Below are positions 8,480 through 16,513 of a stretch of 64,000 nucleotides of DNA, in pieces (position 1 is the stretch's first letter; each line of letters starts with the position of its first letter). A model generated the notes under the pieces. That model saw nothing but the letters and a program-made list of their open reading frames with translations. It ran no database searches and was not told the DNA's origin. Origin of the DNA: CAITNM01 sp037138055 (GTDB taxonomy: Bacteria > Pseudomonadota > Alphaproteobacteria > Paracaedibacterales > CAITNM01). Both the position numbers and the translations under genes were made by a program. The DNA lies in NCBI GenBank assembly GCA_037138055.1, contig JBAXJB010000004.1, forward strand, positions 12,801-76,800. Direction: 5' to 3'.

Positions 8480-9355
8480 CTAATCGACAGAACTAAAGTG
8501 CTGATAAGCTTTTTTGTTATTGTTTATAGCAGCTCCGTTTTCACAATCTTTAAATTCATTTTTCAAAAACCGTTGCCAAAATGGGCTAAATGGTTTTTCA
8601 AAAATTTTGACACCTTCTTTTAATAAATTGGATACTGGAACCCAAGTACATTCACTGACTTCTTTACCATCAACCTTTGGTGTGCCTTCAAATTCGTCAC
8701 ACACATAAAGAAATTCCACCAAAGATTTTTTATCAGGTCGAACTGTATGAGCAACAGCTACAAGCTTTAGTTTGTCTTTATTTAATGTAATGCTGACTTC
8801 TTCACGGGTTTCCCGAATTACTGTTTCCTCGGGTGACTCTCCCTTTTCTGAAATTCCACCAATAATATTTGCTATAGTTTTTTGTTGTTCATTTATTATT
8901 AAAATTTCCTTCGCACCTGTTTCGGGGTTATTTCGCAGCAAATATACAGCAGCTGCAGTGTATGCGTAGTTAAGTTCTGGGATATTTCGGCCATTCGCAT
9001 AAAGATACGTTAAAGTTTTTAATGTCGTGTCTGATTCACAAAATTTAAGACCAATATTTTCTAGCTTAGTAGAAAAATCCCCATGATTAACTGGGATTTT
9101 CACATATAATCCATAGTTCTTGTAAGATTTTTGCATTTCTGCCATGACTCTTTTTAGCTGATTAACAGCTCCATTTGATGGAGTTTTAAGCGTTATAACA
9201 ATGTTTTTATATGAATCTATTTTATGATCAAGGCCATTTAATTTAGTGTTTAAAGAAGCAGGAACTATTACCTGTGCCTGAACATCTGCGGCTTCTATTT
9301 CTAGAAGTACCGATAATGCAACGAATAAGAACTGCAAGTTTTTTAAAAAGAACAT
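8480..9355 (-). CDS. Exported NUDIX hydrolase with pre-Nudix domain (intact box)
   Basis: A 291-residue protein with an N-terminal signal-peptide-like segment (residues 1-24). Residues ~45-130 form a pre-Nudix region (DSYKNIVITL...NYGLYVKIPV...YLYANGR), and a Nudix domain follows. The Nudix box spans residues 167-189: G167, E173, R181, E182, E185 and E186 are all present, and only the usual Gly near the end is Ser188. Metal-binding glutamates are therefore intact and nucleoside-diphosphate-X hydrolysis is plausible. The pre-Nudix layout resembles eukaryotic NUDT6 and plant NUDX proteins. The substrate is unknown. A tandem paralogue lies upstream in the same orientation. No convincing ribosome site precedes the ATG. 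Confidence 0.82.
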   Translation of the reverse strand: MFFLKNLQFLFVALSVLLEIEAADVQAQVIVPASLNTKLNGLDHKIDSYKNIVITLKTPSNGAVNQLKRVMAEMQKSYKNYGLYVKIPVNHGDFSTKLENIGLKFCESDTTLKTLTYLYANGRNIPELNYAYTAAAVYLLRNNPETGAKEILIINEQQKTIANIIGGISEKGESPEETVIRETREEVSITLNKDKLKLVAVAHTVRPDKKSLVEFLYVCDEFEGTPKVDGKEVSECTWVPVSNLLKEGVKIFEKPFSPFWQRFLKNEFKDCENGAAINNNKKAYQHFSSVD

Positions 9356-9432
9356 TGGGAACGAAAAGTTAAGTAACTAACAACGTTGTAAGTTATATTT
9401 TTTTGATAAACAAGTCCCTGATTTATGATTGA

Positions 9433-10347
9433 TTATCCTTCAATAAAACTAAAGCGTTGATACGCTTGTTTGTTTCTATTGATAGCTGCACCTTTTTCTA
9501 AGTCTTTAAACTCCCCCTTTAAAAGCTTTTGCCAAATGGGACTGAAAGGTTTTGCAAAAATTTTGACACCGCTTTTTAGTAATTCTGAAAGTGGGGCCCA
9601 TGTATATTGACGAGCTTCAATTCCATCAGCGATTGGCTGACCTTGAAATTCATCGCAGGTATAGAGAAATTCAACGTAGGATTTTTTATCAGCCCTGACT
9701 GTATGACATACGGCTACTAACTTTAATTTAGATTTATTTAAGTCAACACTTACTTCTGCACGAGCACATCTAACTACAGCATCTTCCGGTGATTCCCCCT
9801 TTTTCAAACAGCCACCTACAAGATTAGATATAGTTTTTTGGGGTTCATTAATAACTAAAGCTTCTTTAGCACCGTTTGGATTAGTCCGTAATAGACACAC
9901 TGCTACCACTGAATAAGCATAATTTATATCAGGAATACTGCGCCCATTGGCATAAAGGTAGGTTAAAGTTTTAGCATCGCTATTTAATTCGTACAATCGT
10001 AACCCCAACTTTTCTAACTTTGCTGAAAACTCCCCTGCACTAACTGGAATATGAACGTATAAACCATAGTTTCTGTATGTTACGCCCATTTCTGTGATTA
10101 TCGTTTGAAGAGAAGAAATATTTCCCGATGTAGGCTCATCAAGCGTTATCACAATATTTTTGTAAGCATCTAGTGTGTATACGTATTTTTCTTTTTCTAA
10201 CAAAGTCATTAAGTGATCAGGAATAACAGTTTGCACCTGAACTTCAGACGCTTCTCCTTCCAAAACTTTTATTGCTTCAGCGGCCTCTATTTTGAATAAA
10301 AAGGAAATAATAATGAATAAGAGAGGGCAATTTCTCAAAAAAGTCAT
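9433..10347 (-). CDS. Exported NUDIX-like paralogue with degenerate Nudix box
   Basis: Paralogue of the downstream gene, aligned over the whole length, including the pre-Nudix block (AYKNIVITL, NYGLYVHIPV, YLYANGR) and the C-terminus (KPFSPIWQKLLKGEFKD). In the Nudix box the catalytic REUXEE has become RCARAE, so two of the three key glutamates are lost (Cys and Ala) and one remains. Hydrolase activity is therefore doubtful. The ATG at 10347 gives a signal peptide that lines up with the paralogue; an in-frame ATG at 10377 adds ten residues and has an AGAGG upstream, so the start is uncertain. It could be a binding protein or pseudoenzyme. Confidence 0.8.
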   Translation of the reverse strand: MTFLRNCPLLFIIISFLFKIEAAEAIKVLEGEASEVQVQTVIPDHLMTLLEKEKYVYTLDAYKNIVITLDEPTSGNISSLQTIITEMGVTYRNYGLYVHIPVSAGEFSAKLEKLGLRLYELNSDAKTLTYLYANGRSIPDINYAYSVVAVCLLRTNPNGAKEALVINEPQKTISNLVGGCLKKGESPEDAVVRCARAEVSVDLNKSKLKLVAVCHTVRADKKSYVEFLYTCDEFQGQPIADGIEARQYTWAPLSELLKSGVKIFAKPFSPIWQKLLKGEFKDLEKGAAINRNKQAYQRFSFIEG

Positions 10348-10471
10348 AAATTTTAATAAAATCAGACAATAATGCATGCTAACTTAGCCTCTAAAACATT
10401 TCAACGGCTTTTCGAACAAGAGTTTTTTGTGTAATGATTTAACGCAAGTATAACTATTTTAAAAACGAGAA

Positions 10472-11287
10472 ATGGCACAACCATCTGGTCAACCCTTACC
10501 TTGGCAATTGAATTTTCAAGATGCGGCATCTCCAGTAATGGAAGGCTTACATGATATGCATAACCTGTTACTGTATGTCATAACAGGAATTGCCGTAGTA
10601 GTTTTTTTACTTCTCGCTTATATATTTTACAAGTTTCATCACAGACGACACCCTACCCCCATTGCATTTACCCATAACACAACTCTTGAAGTACTTTGGA
10701 CAATAATACCCATAATTATTTTGATTATAATTGGTATTCCATCTGTTAGATTGCTGCACAAAATGGAAGCGCCGATCAATGCTGAGATGACCATTAAAGC
10801 TGTTGGGCACCAATGGTATTGGAGTTATGAATACCCAGATGCCAAAAACGAAGGACAACACTTTGAATTCGATAGCTACATGATTGAAGAAAAAGACCTA
10901 AAACCTGGGCAATTGAGGTTGCTAGATGTTGATAACCCAATGGTTGTACCTATTGATACAACTATTCGTGTGCTTATTACAGCAGCTGATGTGCTACATA
11001 GCTTTGCAGTGCCTTCCCTTGGAATTAAGCGAGATGCAGTTCCGGGACGTGTTAACGAAACCTGGTTTAGTATTAAAAAACCTGGTACGTATTATGGCCA
11101 GTGTTCTGAGTTATGCGGCGCAAAACATGGGTTCATGCCGATTGCCGTAAAAGCCGTTTCAAAGGAAGACTATCAGGAATGGTTAAAATCAAAAACAATG
11201 CCTGAAACCAAGCCAAAGGAATTGCTGAACCACCAAGAAAACTCGAAAAAGGGCCACGTGATTACAAGACATAAGGAAAACGCATGA
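10472..11287 (+). CDS. ctaC: Cytochrome c oxidase subunit II
   Basis: CuA-bearing subunit of the aa3-type oxidase, 271 residues, accepting electrons from cytochrome c. Two membrane helices (about 30-53 and 73-95) are followed by the periplasmic cupredoxin domain. All CuA ligands are visible: His in DVLHSF, then C-S-E-L-C, H and M in GQCSELCGAKHGFM. HQWYWSYEYP is the conserved aromatic electron-entry patch. The protein begins almost directly at the mature N-terminus (QPLPWQLNFQDAASPVMEG). An in-frame stop 12 bases before the ATG rules out a longer signal peptide. Its stop overlaps the ctaD start (ATGA). Confidence 0.95.
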   Translation: MAQPSGQPLPWQLNFQDAASPVMEGLHDMHNLLLYVITGIAVVVFLLLAYIFYKFHHRRHPTPIAFTHNTTLEVLWTIIPIIILIIIGIPSVRLLHKMEAPINAEMTIKAVGHQWYWSYEYPDAKNEGQHFEFDSYMIEEKDLKPGQLRLLDVDNPMVVPIDTTIRVLITAADVLHSFAVPSLGIKRDAVPGRVNETWFSIKKPGTYYGQCSELCGAKHGFMPIAVKAVSKEDYQEWLKSKTMPETKPKELLNHQENSKKGHVITRHKENA

Positions 11288-12849
11288 CAGTATCACATTC
11301 TCATCCAACCGGTTGGCGCCGTTGGTTGCTTTCTACCAATCATAAAGACATTGGTACCCTGTATCTTTTCTTTGCAGCTTTTGGCGGACTTTATGGTGGA
11401 ATACTTTCCATGTTGATGCGCGCTCAACTAGCACATCCGGGGGGCACATTGATTGAAGGACAACTTTACAATGTAATCATTACCGGTCATGGATTCTTAA
11501 TGGTGTTTTTCATGGTAATGCCAGCCTTAATTGGCGGGTTTGGAAACTGGTTTGTGCCGCTTTTAATTGGCGCACCTGATATGGCCTTTCCAAGACTAAA
11601 TAACGTAAGTTTTTGGCTGATGGTGCCTTCAATTATTTTGTTAACCTTATCAATGGTTGTTGATGCAGGCGCAGGCACTGGGTGGACAGTTTACCCACCC
11701 TTAAGTTCATTGATAGGTCACAGTGGAATGGCTGTTGATTTTGCCATTTTAAGTTTGCATGTGGCTGGAATTTCTTCAATTTTAGGAGCGATTAATTTTA
11801 TTACCACCATTTTCAATATGCGTACCCCAGGTATGGGGTTTCATAAAATGCCACTGTTTGTGTGGGCAATTTTAGTAACGTCATTCCTACTTTTACTTTC
11901 AGTTCCTGTGCTTGCAGGTGGCCTTACTATGTTGCTAACTGATAGGAATTTTGGAACAACTTTTTTTGAACCAGCTGGTGGAGGTGACCCCGTATTGTTT
12001 CAACACCTTTTCTGGTTCTTTGGTCACCCTGAAGTTTATGTAATGATCATGCCTGCGTTTGGTATTGTCAGCCATGTGATTTCAACCTTTGCGCGCAAAC
12101 CTGTATTTGGGTATTTAGGCATGGCATATGCTATGGTTTCTATTGGGTTTTTAGGCTTTGTAGTTTGGGCGCACCATATGTTCACCGTAGGTTTAGACCT
12201 TTCTACTAAAACCTATTTTACAATTGCAACAATGATTATTGGTGTTCCAACGGGTATAAAAGTATTTAGCTGGATGGCAACTTTATGGGGCGGGTCAATA
12301 AAATTCACAACACCAATGTTATTTGCCAGCGGATTTATTCTGTTATTCACAATTGGTGGATTAACAGGCATTGTGCTTTCCAACGGGTCAGTAGATGTGT
12401 CGCTACATGATACGTACTACGTGGTGGCCCATTTTCATTACGTATTGTCGATGGGTGCCATGTTTGGTCTGTTTTCAGGAATATATTACTGGATCGGAAA
12501 AATGAGCGGATACCAATATAATGAAACATTAGGAAAAATTCATTTTTGGCTAACGTTTGTGGGCGTAAACATTGCGTTTTTCCCCATGCATTTTTTAGGG
12601 CTTGCTGGTATGTCAAGACGTGTTCCCGATTACCCTGATGCGTATTCTGGTTGGAACTATGTATCATCAGTTGGTGCTGTGATTTCGTTTTCAGCGGCCT
12701 TGTTTTTCTTTTATGTAATTTACAGAGTGTTTAAAGATAAAACGCCCTGCCCGAATAACCCGTGGGGCGATGGGGCAGATACATTAGAATGGACGCTTCC
12801 TTCACCTCCTGAATTTCATAGCTTTAAAACACTGCCGGTTATAAAGTGA
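11284..12849 (+). CDS. ctaD: Cytochrome c oxidase subunit I
   Basis: Catalytic subunit of the haem-copper oxidase, 521 residues, with twelve membrane helices. It binds haem a and the haem a3/CuB centre and reduces O2 while pumping protons. Visible signatures are the haem a ligand His in ITGHGFLMVFF and the GHPEVY motif with the CuB His and the crosslinked Tyr. Further signatures are the CuB pair HH in VWAHHMFTVG, and the haem ligands in HFHYVLSMG. The length is normal. It starts within the ctaC stop (ATGA) and its own stop overlaps the GTG of ctaB. Subunit III (ctaE) is not in this window. Confidence 0.97.
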   Translation: MTVSHSHPTGWRRWLLSTNHKDIGTLYLFFAAFGGLYGGILSMLMRAQLAHPGGTLIEGQLYNVIITGHGFLMVFFMVMPALIGGFGNWFVPLLIGAPDMAFPRLNNVSFWLMVPSIILLTLSMVVDAGAGTGWTVYPPLSSLIGHSGMAVDFAILSLHVAGISSILGAINFITTIFNMRTPGMGFHKMPLFVWAILVTSFLLLLSVPVLAGGLTMLLTDRNFGTTFFEPAGGGDPVLFQHLFWFFGHPEVYVMIMPAFGIVSHVISTFARKPVFGYLGMAYAMVSIGFLGFVVWAHHMFTVGLDLSTKTYFTIATMIIGVPTGIKVFSWMATLWGGSIKFTTPMLFASGFILLFTIGGLTGIVLSNGSVDVSLHDTYYVVAHFHYVLSMGAMFGLFSGIYYWIGKMSGYQYNETLGKIHFWLTFVGVNIAFFPMHFLGLAGMSRRVPDYPDAYSGWNYVSSVGAVISFSAALFFFYVIYRVFKDKTPCPNNPWGDGADTLEWTLPSPPEFHSFKTLPVIK

Positions 12850-13736
12850 TAATCCACACTACAGACATAAGCCCTTCAGTACGCAATTTTTGGGAACTAT
12901 TAAAACCCCGAGTTATGAGTTTGGTAATTTTTACCGGATTCTGTGGCTTGTGGATTGCCCCTGGTCATATTCACCCCGTTTTAGGATTTACCGCCATTTT
13001 ATGTATTGCGGGGGGTGCAGGTGCTGCGGGATGTTTAAACATGTGGTACGAGCGTGATATTGATAAACGCATGACTCGCACAATGGCAAGACCAACAGCG
13101 TCTGGTTTAATACATCCTGATTCAGCGTTAGCATTTGGTGTTATACTAAGCATACTGTCGGTCACGGTTTGCCAAGTAGCGGTGAACACAACAGCTGCAG
13201 CGTTGCTTGCACTCACCATTGGATTTTATATTGGAGTTTACACTGTTCTTTTAAAACCTAATACGCCACATAATATTGTAATTGGTGGTATAGCGGGCGC
13301 CTTGCCCCCTGTAATTGGTTGGGCTGCTGTATCTCCCCTTGATTGGCGCCCTTGGAGTTTATTTTTAATTATATTTTTATGGACACCTGCACACTTTTGG
13401 GCCCTCGCCTTAAACTACGCAGCTGAATATGCTGAAGCTGGTTTGCCAATGATGCCAAACACAGCAGGCATCAAAAAAACAAAAATATATATTATAATTT
13501 ACGCGGTATTAACCGTAGTTAGCGCTATTATACCCTACGTGCTTGGAATGGCTGGATGGCTTTATTTAGGTTGCACACTTGTATTTGGCGCAGGATTTGT
13601 ATTTTTAACGGTAAAACTTTATAAAAGTGAAGATTTGCGCGAAGGACTTAGGGTTTTTGCATTTTCAATTTTGTATCTTTTTGTTATATTCGCAGCGCTT
13701 ATAGCTGATAGGAAAATTTATGGACAAACACTTTAA
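12846..13736 (+). CDS. ctaB: Protohaem IX farnesyltransferase (haem O synthase)
   Basis: A UbiA-family membrane prenyltransferase of 296 residues that attaches farnesyl to haem b, making haem O for the oxidase. It has about nine hydrophobic helices. The prenyl-diphosphate/Mg2+ motif is visible as NMWYERDIDKRMTRT (NxxxDxxxD), and the second loop has the conserved YAAEYAEAGLPMMP. The start is GTG at 12846, overlapping the ctaD stop by four bases (GTGA); there is no better in-frame start nearby. The end overlaps a 35-codon reading frame that begins in another frame. Confidence 0.94.
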   Translation: MIIHTTDISPSVRNFWELLKPRVMSLVIFTGFCGLWIAPGHIHPVLGFTAILCIAGGAGAAGCLNMWYERDIDKRMTRTMARPTASGLIHPDSALAFGVILSILSVTVCQVAVNTTAAALLALTIGFYIGVYTVLLKPNTPHNIVIGGIAGALPPVIGWAAVSPLDWRPWSLFLIIFLWTPAHFWALALNYAAEYAEAGLPMMPNTAGIKKTKIYIIIYAVLTVVSAIIPYVLGMAGWLYLGCTLVFGAGFVFLTVKLYKSEDLREGLRVFAFSILYLFVIFAALIADRKIYGQTL

Positions 13737-13827
13737 ACAGCGCAACCGCGCACTTTTATGGCTGCTAGTAGGATTAAGCTTGCTACTGTATGTAGTAGCA
13801 TTTATTAGAATGAAAGGTAGCATTTAA
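13720..13827 (+). CDS. CoxF-like small membrane protein of the oxidase cluster
   Basis: A 35-codon gene that starts at the ATG inside the 3' end of ctaB and ends at TAA 13825-13827, whose last base starts the next gene. The product has a basic N-terminus (MDKHFKQRNR), one membrane helix (ALLWLLVGLSLLLYVVAFI) and a short tail (RMKGSI). Alphaproteobacteria commonly carry a tiny single-helix protein (CoxF) right after ctaB, with just this basic-then-helix layout ending in a short polar tail. I infer homology from size, layout and position; the protein is too short for certainty. The overlaps on both sides argue that it is translated. Confidence 0.65.
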   Translation: MDKHFKQRNRALLWLLVGLSLLLYVVAFIRMKGSI

Positions 13828-15278
13828 TGGCTTGGGAACATCTTAAATACGCAAAATGGTTTGATAATGCAGACAGTGCTGTTGACTACATTCACGAACT
13901 TTATAACAAAGCCGTTTCACAAATTTGTGATAATTTCAGTGAGTTTGAAAAAAGTGGAGAAGTTCCAAATGATCATGCTGAATTTAGTTATTATCCCTTC
14001 ATTGGTGTAAGCATTGGTCACGATGATTTATTCGTTGACCCGAGTTTTGCTTATGGTGTGATTAATGAACCAGGACATTATGGAACAACCGTTACCGCAC
14101 CAGAACTTTATGATGCATATTTTCGTGAACAAATAAGCTTAATTATTGAACGCCACGGTGTTTCAGTTGTAGTTGGGCATAGCGATTGTAAAATCCCCCT
14201 ACCCTTTGTAATTGAACATTCGCACGCACAATTTGATGTTGATGAGCTTATGAGATTGAGAAGTAATTTTGTGCTTCCTGATTTAAAGCGAATAGATGAT
14301 TCTTTTGCCAATGCCACTTTTGTTCCAGATGGTTATCGACCTTTAGCTTTGTTCACAGGAGAGAGAGTAGATTTTTCTTTGCAACGACTCCACCATTACA
14401 CAGGCACTCCACCTAACCAATTTCAAAATTTTATTCTGCTTACAAACTATCAGCGCTATATAGACGAGTTCATTAGCCAAACATCACACATAATTGAACA
14501 TCATCGAAAAGATGACTGGGAACTAACTGGACCTGGTGGAGCAGTTTTAGCATCGCATAAACAAAACACAACTGAATTGCCAAAACTATTGCCCCAGATG
14601 CCAGCCTACCACTTTAAAAAACCTGGGAAAAATGGCATCAGCATTATTAATATTGGTGTGGGCCCTAGTAATGCGAAAACAATTACTGACCATTTGGCTG
14701 TTTTAAGGCCTCATTGTTGGGTTATGCTTGGGCATTGCGCTGGACTCAGGGCAAGCCAAGTTCTCGGAGAGTACGTACTAGCAGACGGGTATGTACGTGA
14801 AGACCACGTGCTAGACGATGATTTACCAAAATGGGTACCTGTGCCACCAATTGCTGAAATTCAGCAAGCGCTTCAACAATCTGTTTTACACATTTTTGGA
14901 AAAGGTGAATGTGAGCTAAAATCTGCCATTCGTACAGGTACGGTACACACAACAGACAATCGTAACTGGGAATTACAAAGCAAAGCACTGTACGAAAGAT
15001 TCCGCCAAAGCCGGGCGATTGCCGTTGATATGGAATCAGCAACTATAGCAGCTAATGGATTTAGGTTTCGCGTGCCATACGGCACACTATTATGCATTTC
15101 CGACAAACCTATTCATGGGGTAATTAAACTTCAGGCCATGGCCAATGAATTTTATAAAAATAGGGTAAACAACCACTTGCATGTAGGTATCGAAGCAATG
15201 GAAATTTTACAAAAAATGGATCCACAACGATTGCATTCTAGAAAGTTAAGAGGTTTTGATGAGTGTCCGTTTAGATAA
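13827..15278 (+). CDS. amn: AMP nucleosidase
   Basis: A 483-residue enzyme, close to the ~484 of E. coli Amn, that hydrolyses AMP to adenine and ribose 5-phosphate. The N-terminal Amn-specific domain (residues 1-170, with PFIGVSIGHDDLFVDPSFAYG) is followed by a nucleoside-phosphorylase-like catalytic domain. That domain has INIGVGPSNAKTITDHLAVLRPHCWVMLGHCAG, LADGYVREDHVLDD and the nucleoside-binding AIAVDMESATIAANGFRF near residue 395. It starts on the last base of the coxF-like stop codon, so it seems to be translated as the tail of the oxidase operon, where ctaG/ctaE would often stand. The functional link to respiration is unclear. Confidence 0.94.
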   Translation: MAWEHLKYAKWFDNADSAVDYIHELYNKAVSQICDNFSEFEKSGEVPNDHAEFSYYPFIGVSIGHDDLFVDPSFAYGVINEPGHYGTTVTAPELYDAYFREQISLIIERHGVSVVVGHSDCKIPLPFVIEHSHAQFDVDELMRLRSNFVLPDLKRIDDSFANATFVPDGYRPLALFTGERVDFSLQRLHHYTGTPPNQFQNFILLTNYQRYIDEFISQTSHIIEHHRKDDWELTGPGGAVLASHKQNTTELPKLLPQMPAYHFKKPGKNGISIINIGVGPSNAKTITDHLAVLRPHCWVMLGHCAGLRASQVLGEYVLADGYVREDHVLDDDLPKWVPVPPIAEIQQALQQSVLHIFGKGECELKSAIRTGTVHTTDNRNWELQSKALYERFRQSRAIAVDMESATIAANGFRFRVPYGTLLCISDKPIHGVIKLQAMANEFYKNRVNNHLHVGIEAMEILQKMDPQRLHSRKLRGFDECPFR

Positions 15279-15325
15279 AACATTCAACTAAGGAGCAATC
15301 AAAAATAATTTTATGTCTCTAGCTA

Positions 15326-15353
15326 TTGACTTTTTAAGTAAAAAAACTATATA
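15326..15353 (+). promoter_or_regulatory. Candidate promoter for the small gene at 15416
   Basis: TTGACT at 15326-15331 and TATATA at 15348-15353 are separated by 16 bases. The next reading frame starts about 60 bases downstream. The match is moderate, and random occurrence in A+T-rich DNA is possible. Confidence 0.35.
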
Positions 15354-15415
15354 CCCTAAAGCGTTTTATATAGATTAAAGCAATATGAGAAAATATTAGA
15401 ATGGGGAGAATGGTT

Positions 15416-15658
15416 ATGAAAAGTAATAATTCTATCAGACTGGTAAAATATGTTAACGATTCAGAAGCAATGCTAGGGAGTCAAATCCACAAGCACAGTG
15501 TAACAAGAGCAATTCTATCAGAGGATTTCAATTTCAACCCTGATTTGATTGCATATACCATGCTAGAAGCAGTAAAGAAATTGAAACAACAGAGTGATTC
15601 CATTGACTTATCCCCCGACAAGAGCTTTCGAAAAGTCTTGGGCATTGAAGGGTTTTAG
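15416..15658 (+). CDS. Small hypothetical protein overlapping the ftsY 3' end
   Basis: An 80-residue soluble protein (MKSNNSIRLVKYVNDSEAML...), with no signal peptide or membrane helix and no domain I recognise. I place the start at 15416 because GGGGAGAA lies five bases upstream; in-frame ATGs at 15401 and 15410 sit before or inside that ribosome site. The last 51 bases run antisense through the end of ftsY, so the C-terminal SFRKVLGIEGF is constrained by the FtsY code. The ribosome site and upstream promoter-like sequence favour a real gene, but it may be spurious. Confidence 0.45.
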   Translation: MKSNNSIRLVKYVNDSEAMLGSQIHKHSVTRAILSEDFNFNPDLIAYTMLEAVKKLKQQSDSIDLSPDKSFRKVLGIEGF

Positions 15659-16513
15659 GTCATCAGCGCCTTCACCAACGCCGAGTGCAACAATTGGAAT
15701 GACAAATTGTTTTGATAATGCAACAACAACACCGCCTTTGGCGGTACCATCTAGCTTGGTAACAACTAAACCGTCAATGCCTATAAGCTCTTGAAAAATT
15801 TTAACTTGATCTATAGCATTTTTACCGGTTGTAGCATCTAGCACTAACAAAACTGTATGTGGTGCAGATGGCTCCGCTTTTTTGAGCACTCGAACAATTT
15901 TTTCTAGTTCGTCCATTAGGTGTTTTTTGTTTTGTAATCTACCAGCAGTATCGATACATAAAACATCAGTGTTGCTTTGAATTGCTTTTTGATAGGCATC
16001 AAACGCTAAGCCTGCAGCATCACCACCTGGTTTTGTAATACAAACATCTATACCTAAACGTTTTCCCCACACTTGCAATTGTTCAACTGCTGCTGAACGA
16101 AACGTATCACCAGCTGCCCAAATTACTTTTTTTCCTTCGCCAATCCACTGTTGGCTTAATTTAGCAATAGTGGTAGTTTTCCCCGCTCCATTCACCCCGA
16201 TCATTAGAATAACGTGTGGCTTGTTGGTAATGCGCAAAGGAACTGCAACAGGCACTAAAATTTTGGTGATTTCCGCAGCCAGCCATTCCTTAATTTCTTG
16301 TTCTGAAATTTCTTGGTGCATACGCTGTTTTTTCAACAAATCACGAAGCTCAGAAGCAGTTTGTACCCCAAGGTCAGCTGCAATAAGCATTTCTTCAAAA
16401 GCATCTAAGGTGTCTTCATCTAACTTTCGATGCAAAAATACAGATGTGATTCCTTGAGTAATGCTTTGAGAAGTCTTTGAAAGGCCAGATTTTAGTTTTT
16501 GCCAAATGCTCAC
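15608..16513 (-). CDS. ftsY: Signal recognition particle receptor FtsY
   Basis: SRP receptor GTPase (301 residues) that docks SRP-ribosome complexes to the membrane. The short N domain (four-helix, residues ~1-95) is followed by the G domain. Visible there are the P-loop GVNGAGKTTTIAKL, DTFRSAAVEQL, DTAGRLQNKKHLMDEL, TKLDGTAKGG and the closing GVGEGADDLKPF. It lacks the long acidic A domain of E. coli FtsY, as many alphaproteobacteria do. It overlaps the upstream mtaB stop by four bases, and the mtaB-ftsY order is typical of Alphaproteobacteria. The 3' end overlaps a small convergent reading frame. Confidence 0.96.
   Translation of the reverse strand: MSIWQKLKSGLSKTSQSITQGITSVFLHRKLDEDTLDAFEEMLIAADLGVQTASELRDLLKKQRMHQEISEQEIKEWLAAEITKILVPVAVPLRITNKPHVILMIGVNGAGKTTTIAKLSQQWIGEGKKVIWAAGDTFRSAAVEQLQVWGKRLGIDVCITKPGGDAAGLAFDAYQKAIQSNTDVLCIDTAGRLQNKKHLMDELEKIVRVLKKAEPSAPHTVLLVLDATTGKNAIDQVKIFQELIGIDGLVVTKLDGTAKGGVVVALSKQFVIPIVALGVGEGADDLKPFNAQDFSKALVGG

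Noticed and set aside
12347..12667. 106-residue frame antisense to ctaD
   Set aside because: Lies wholly inside the highly conserved ctaD; a shadow frame.
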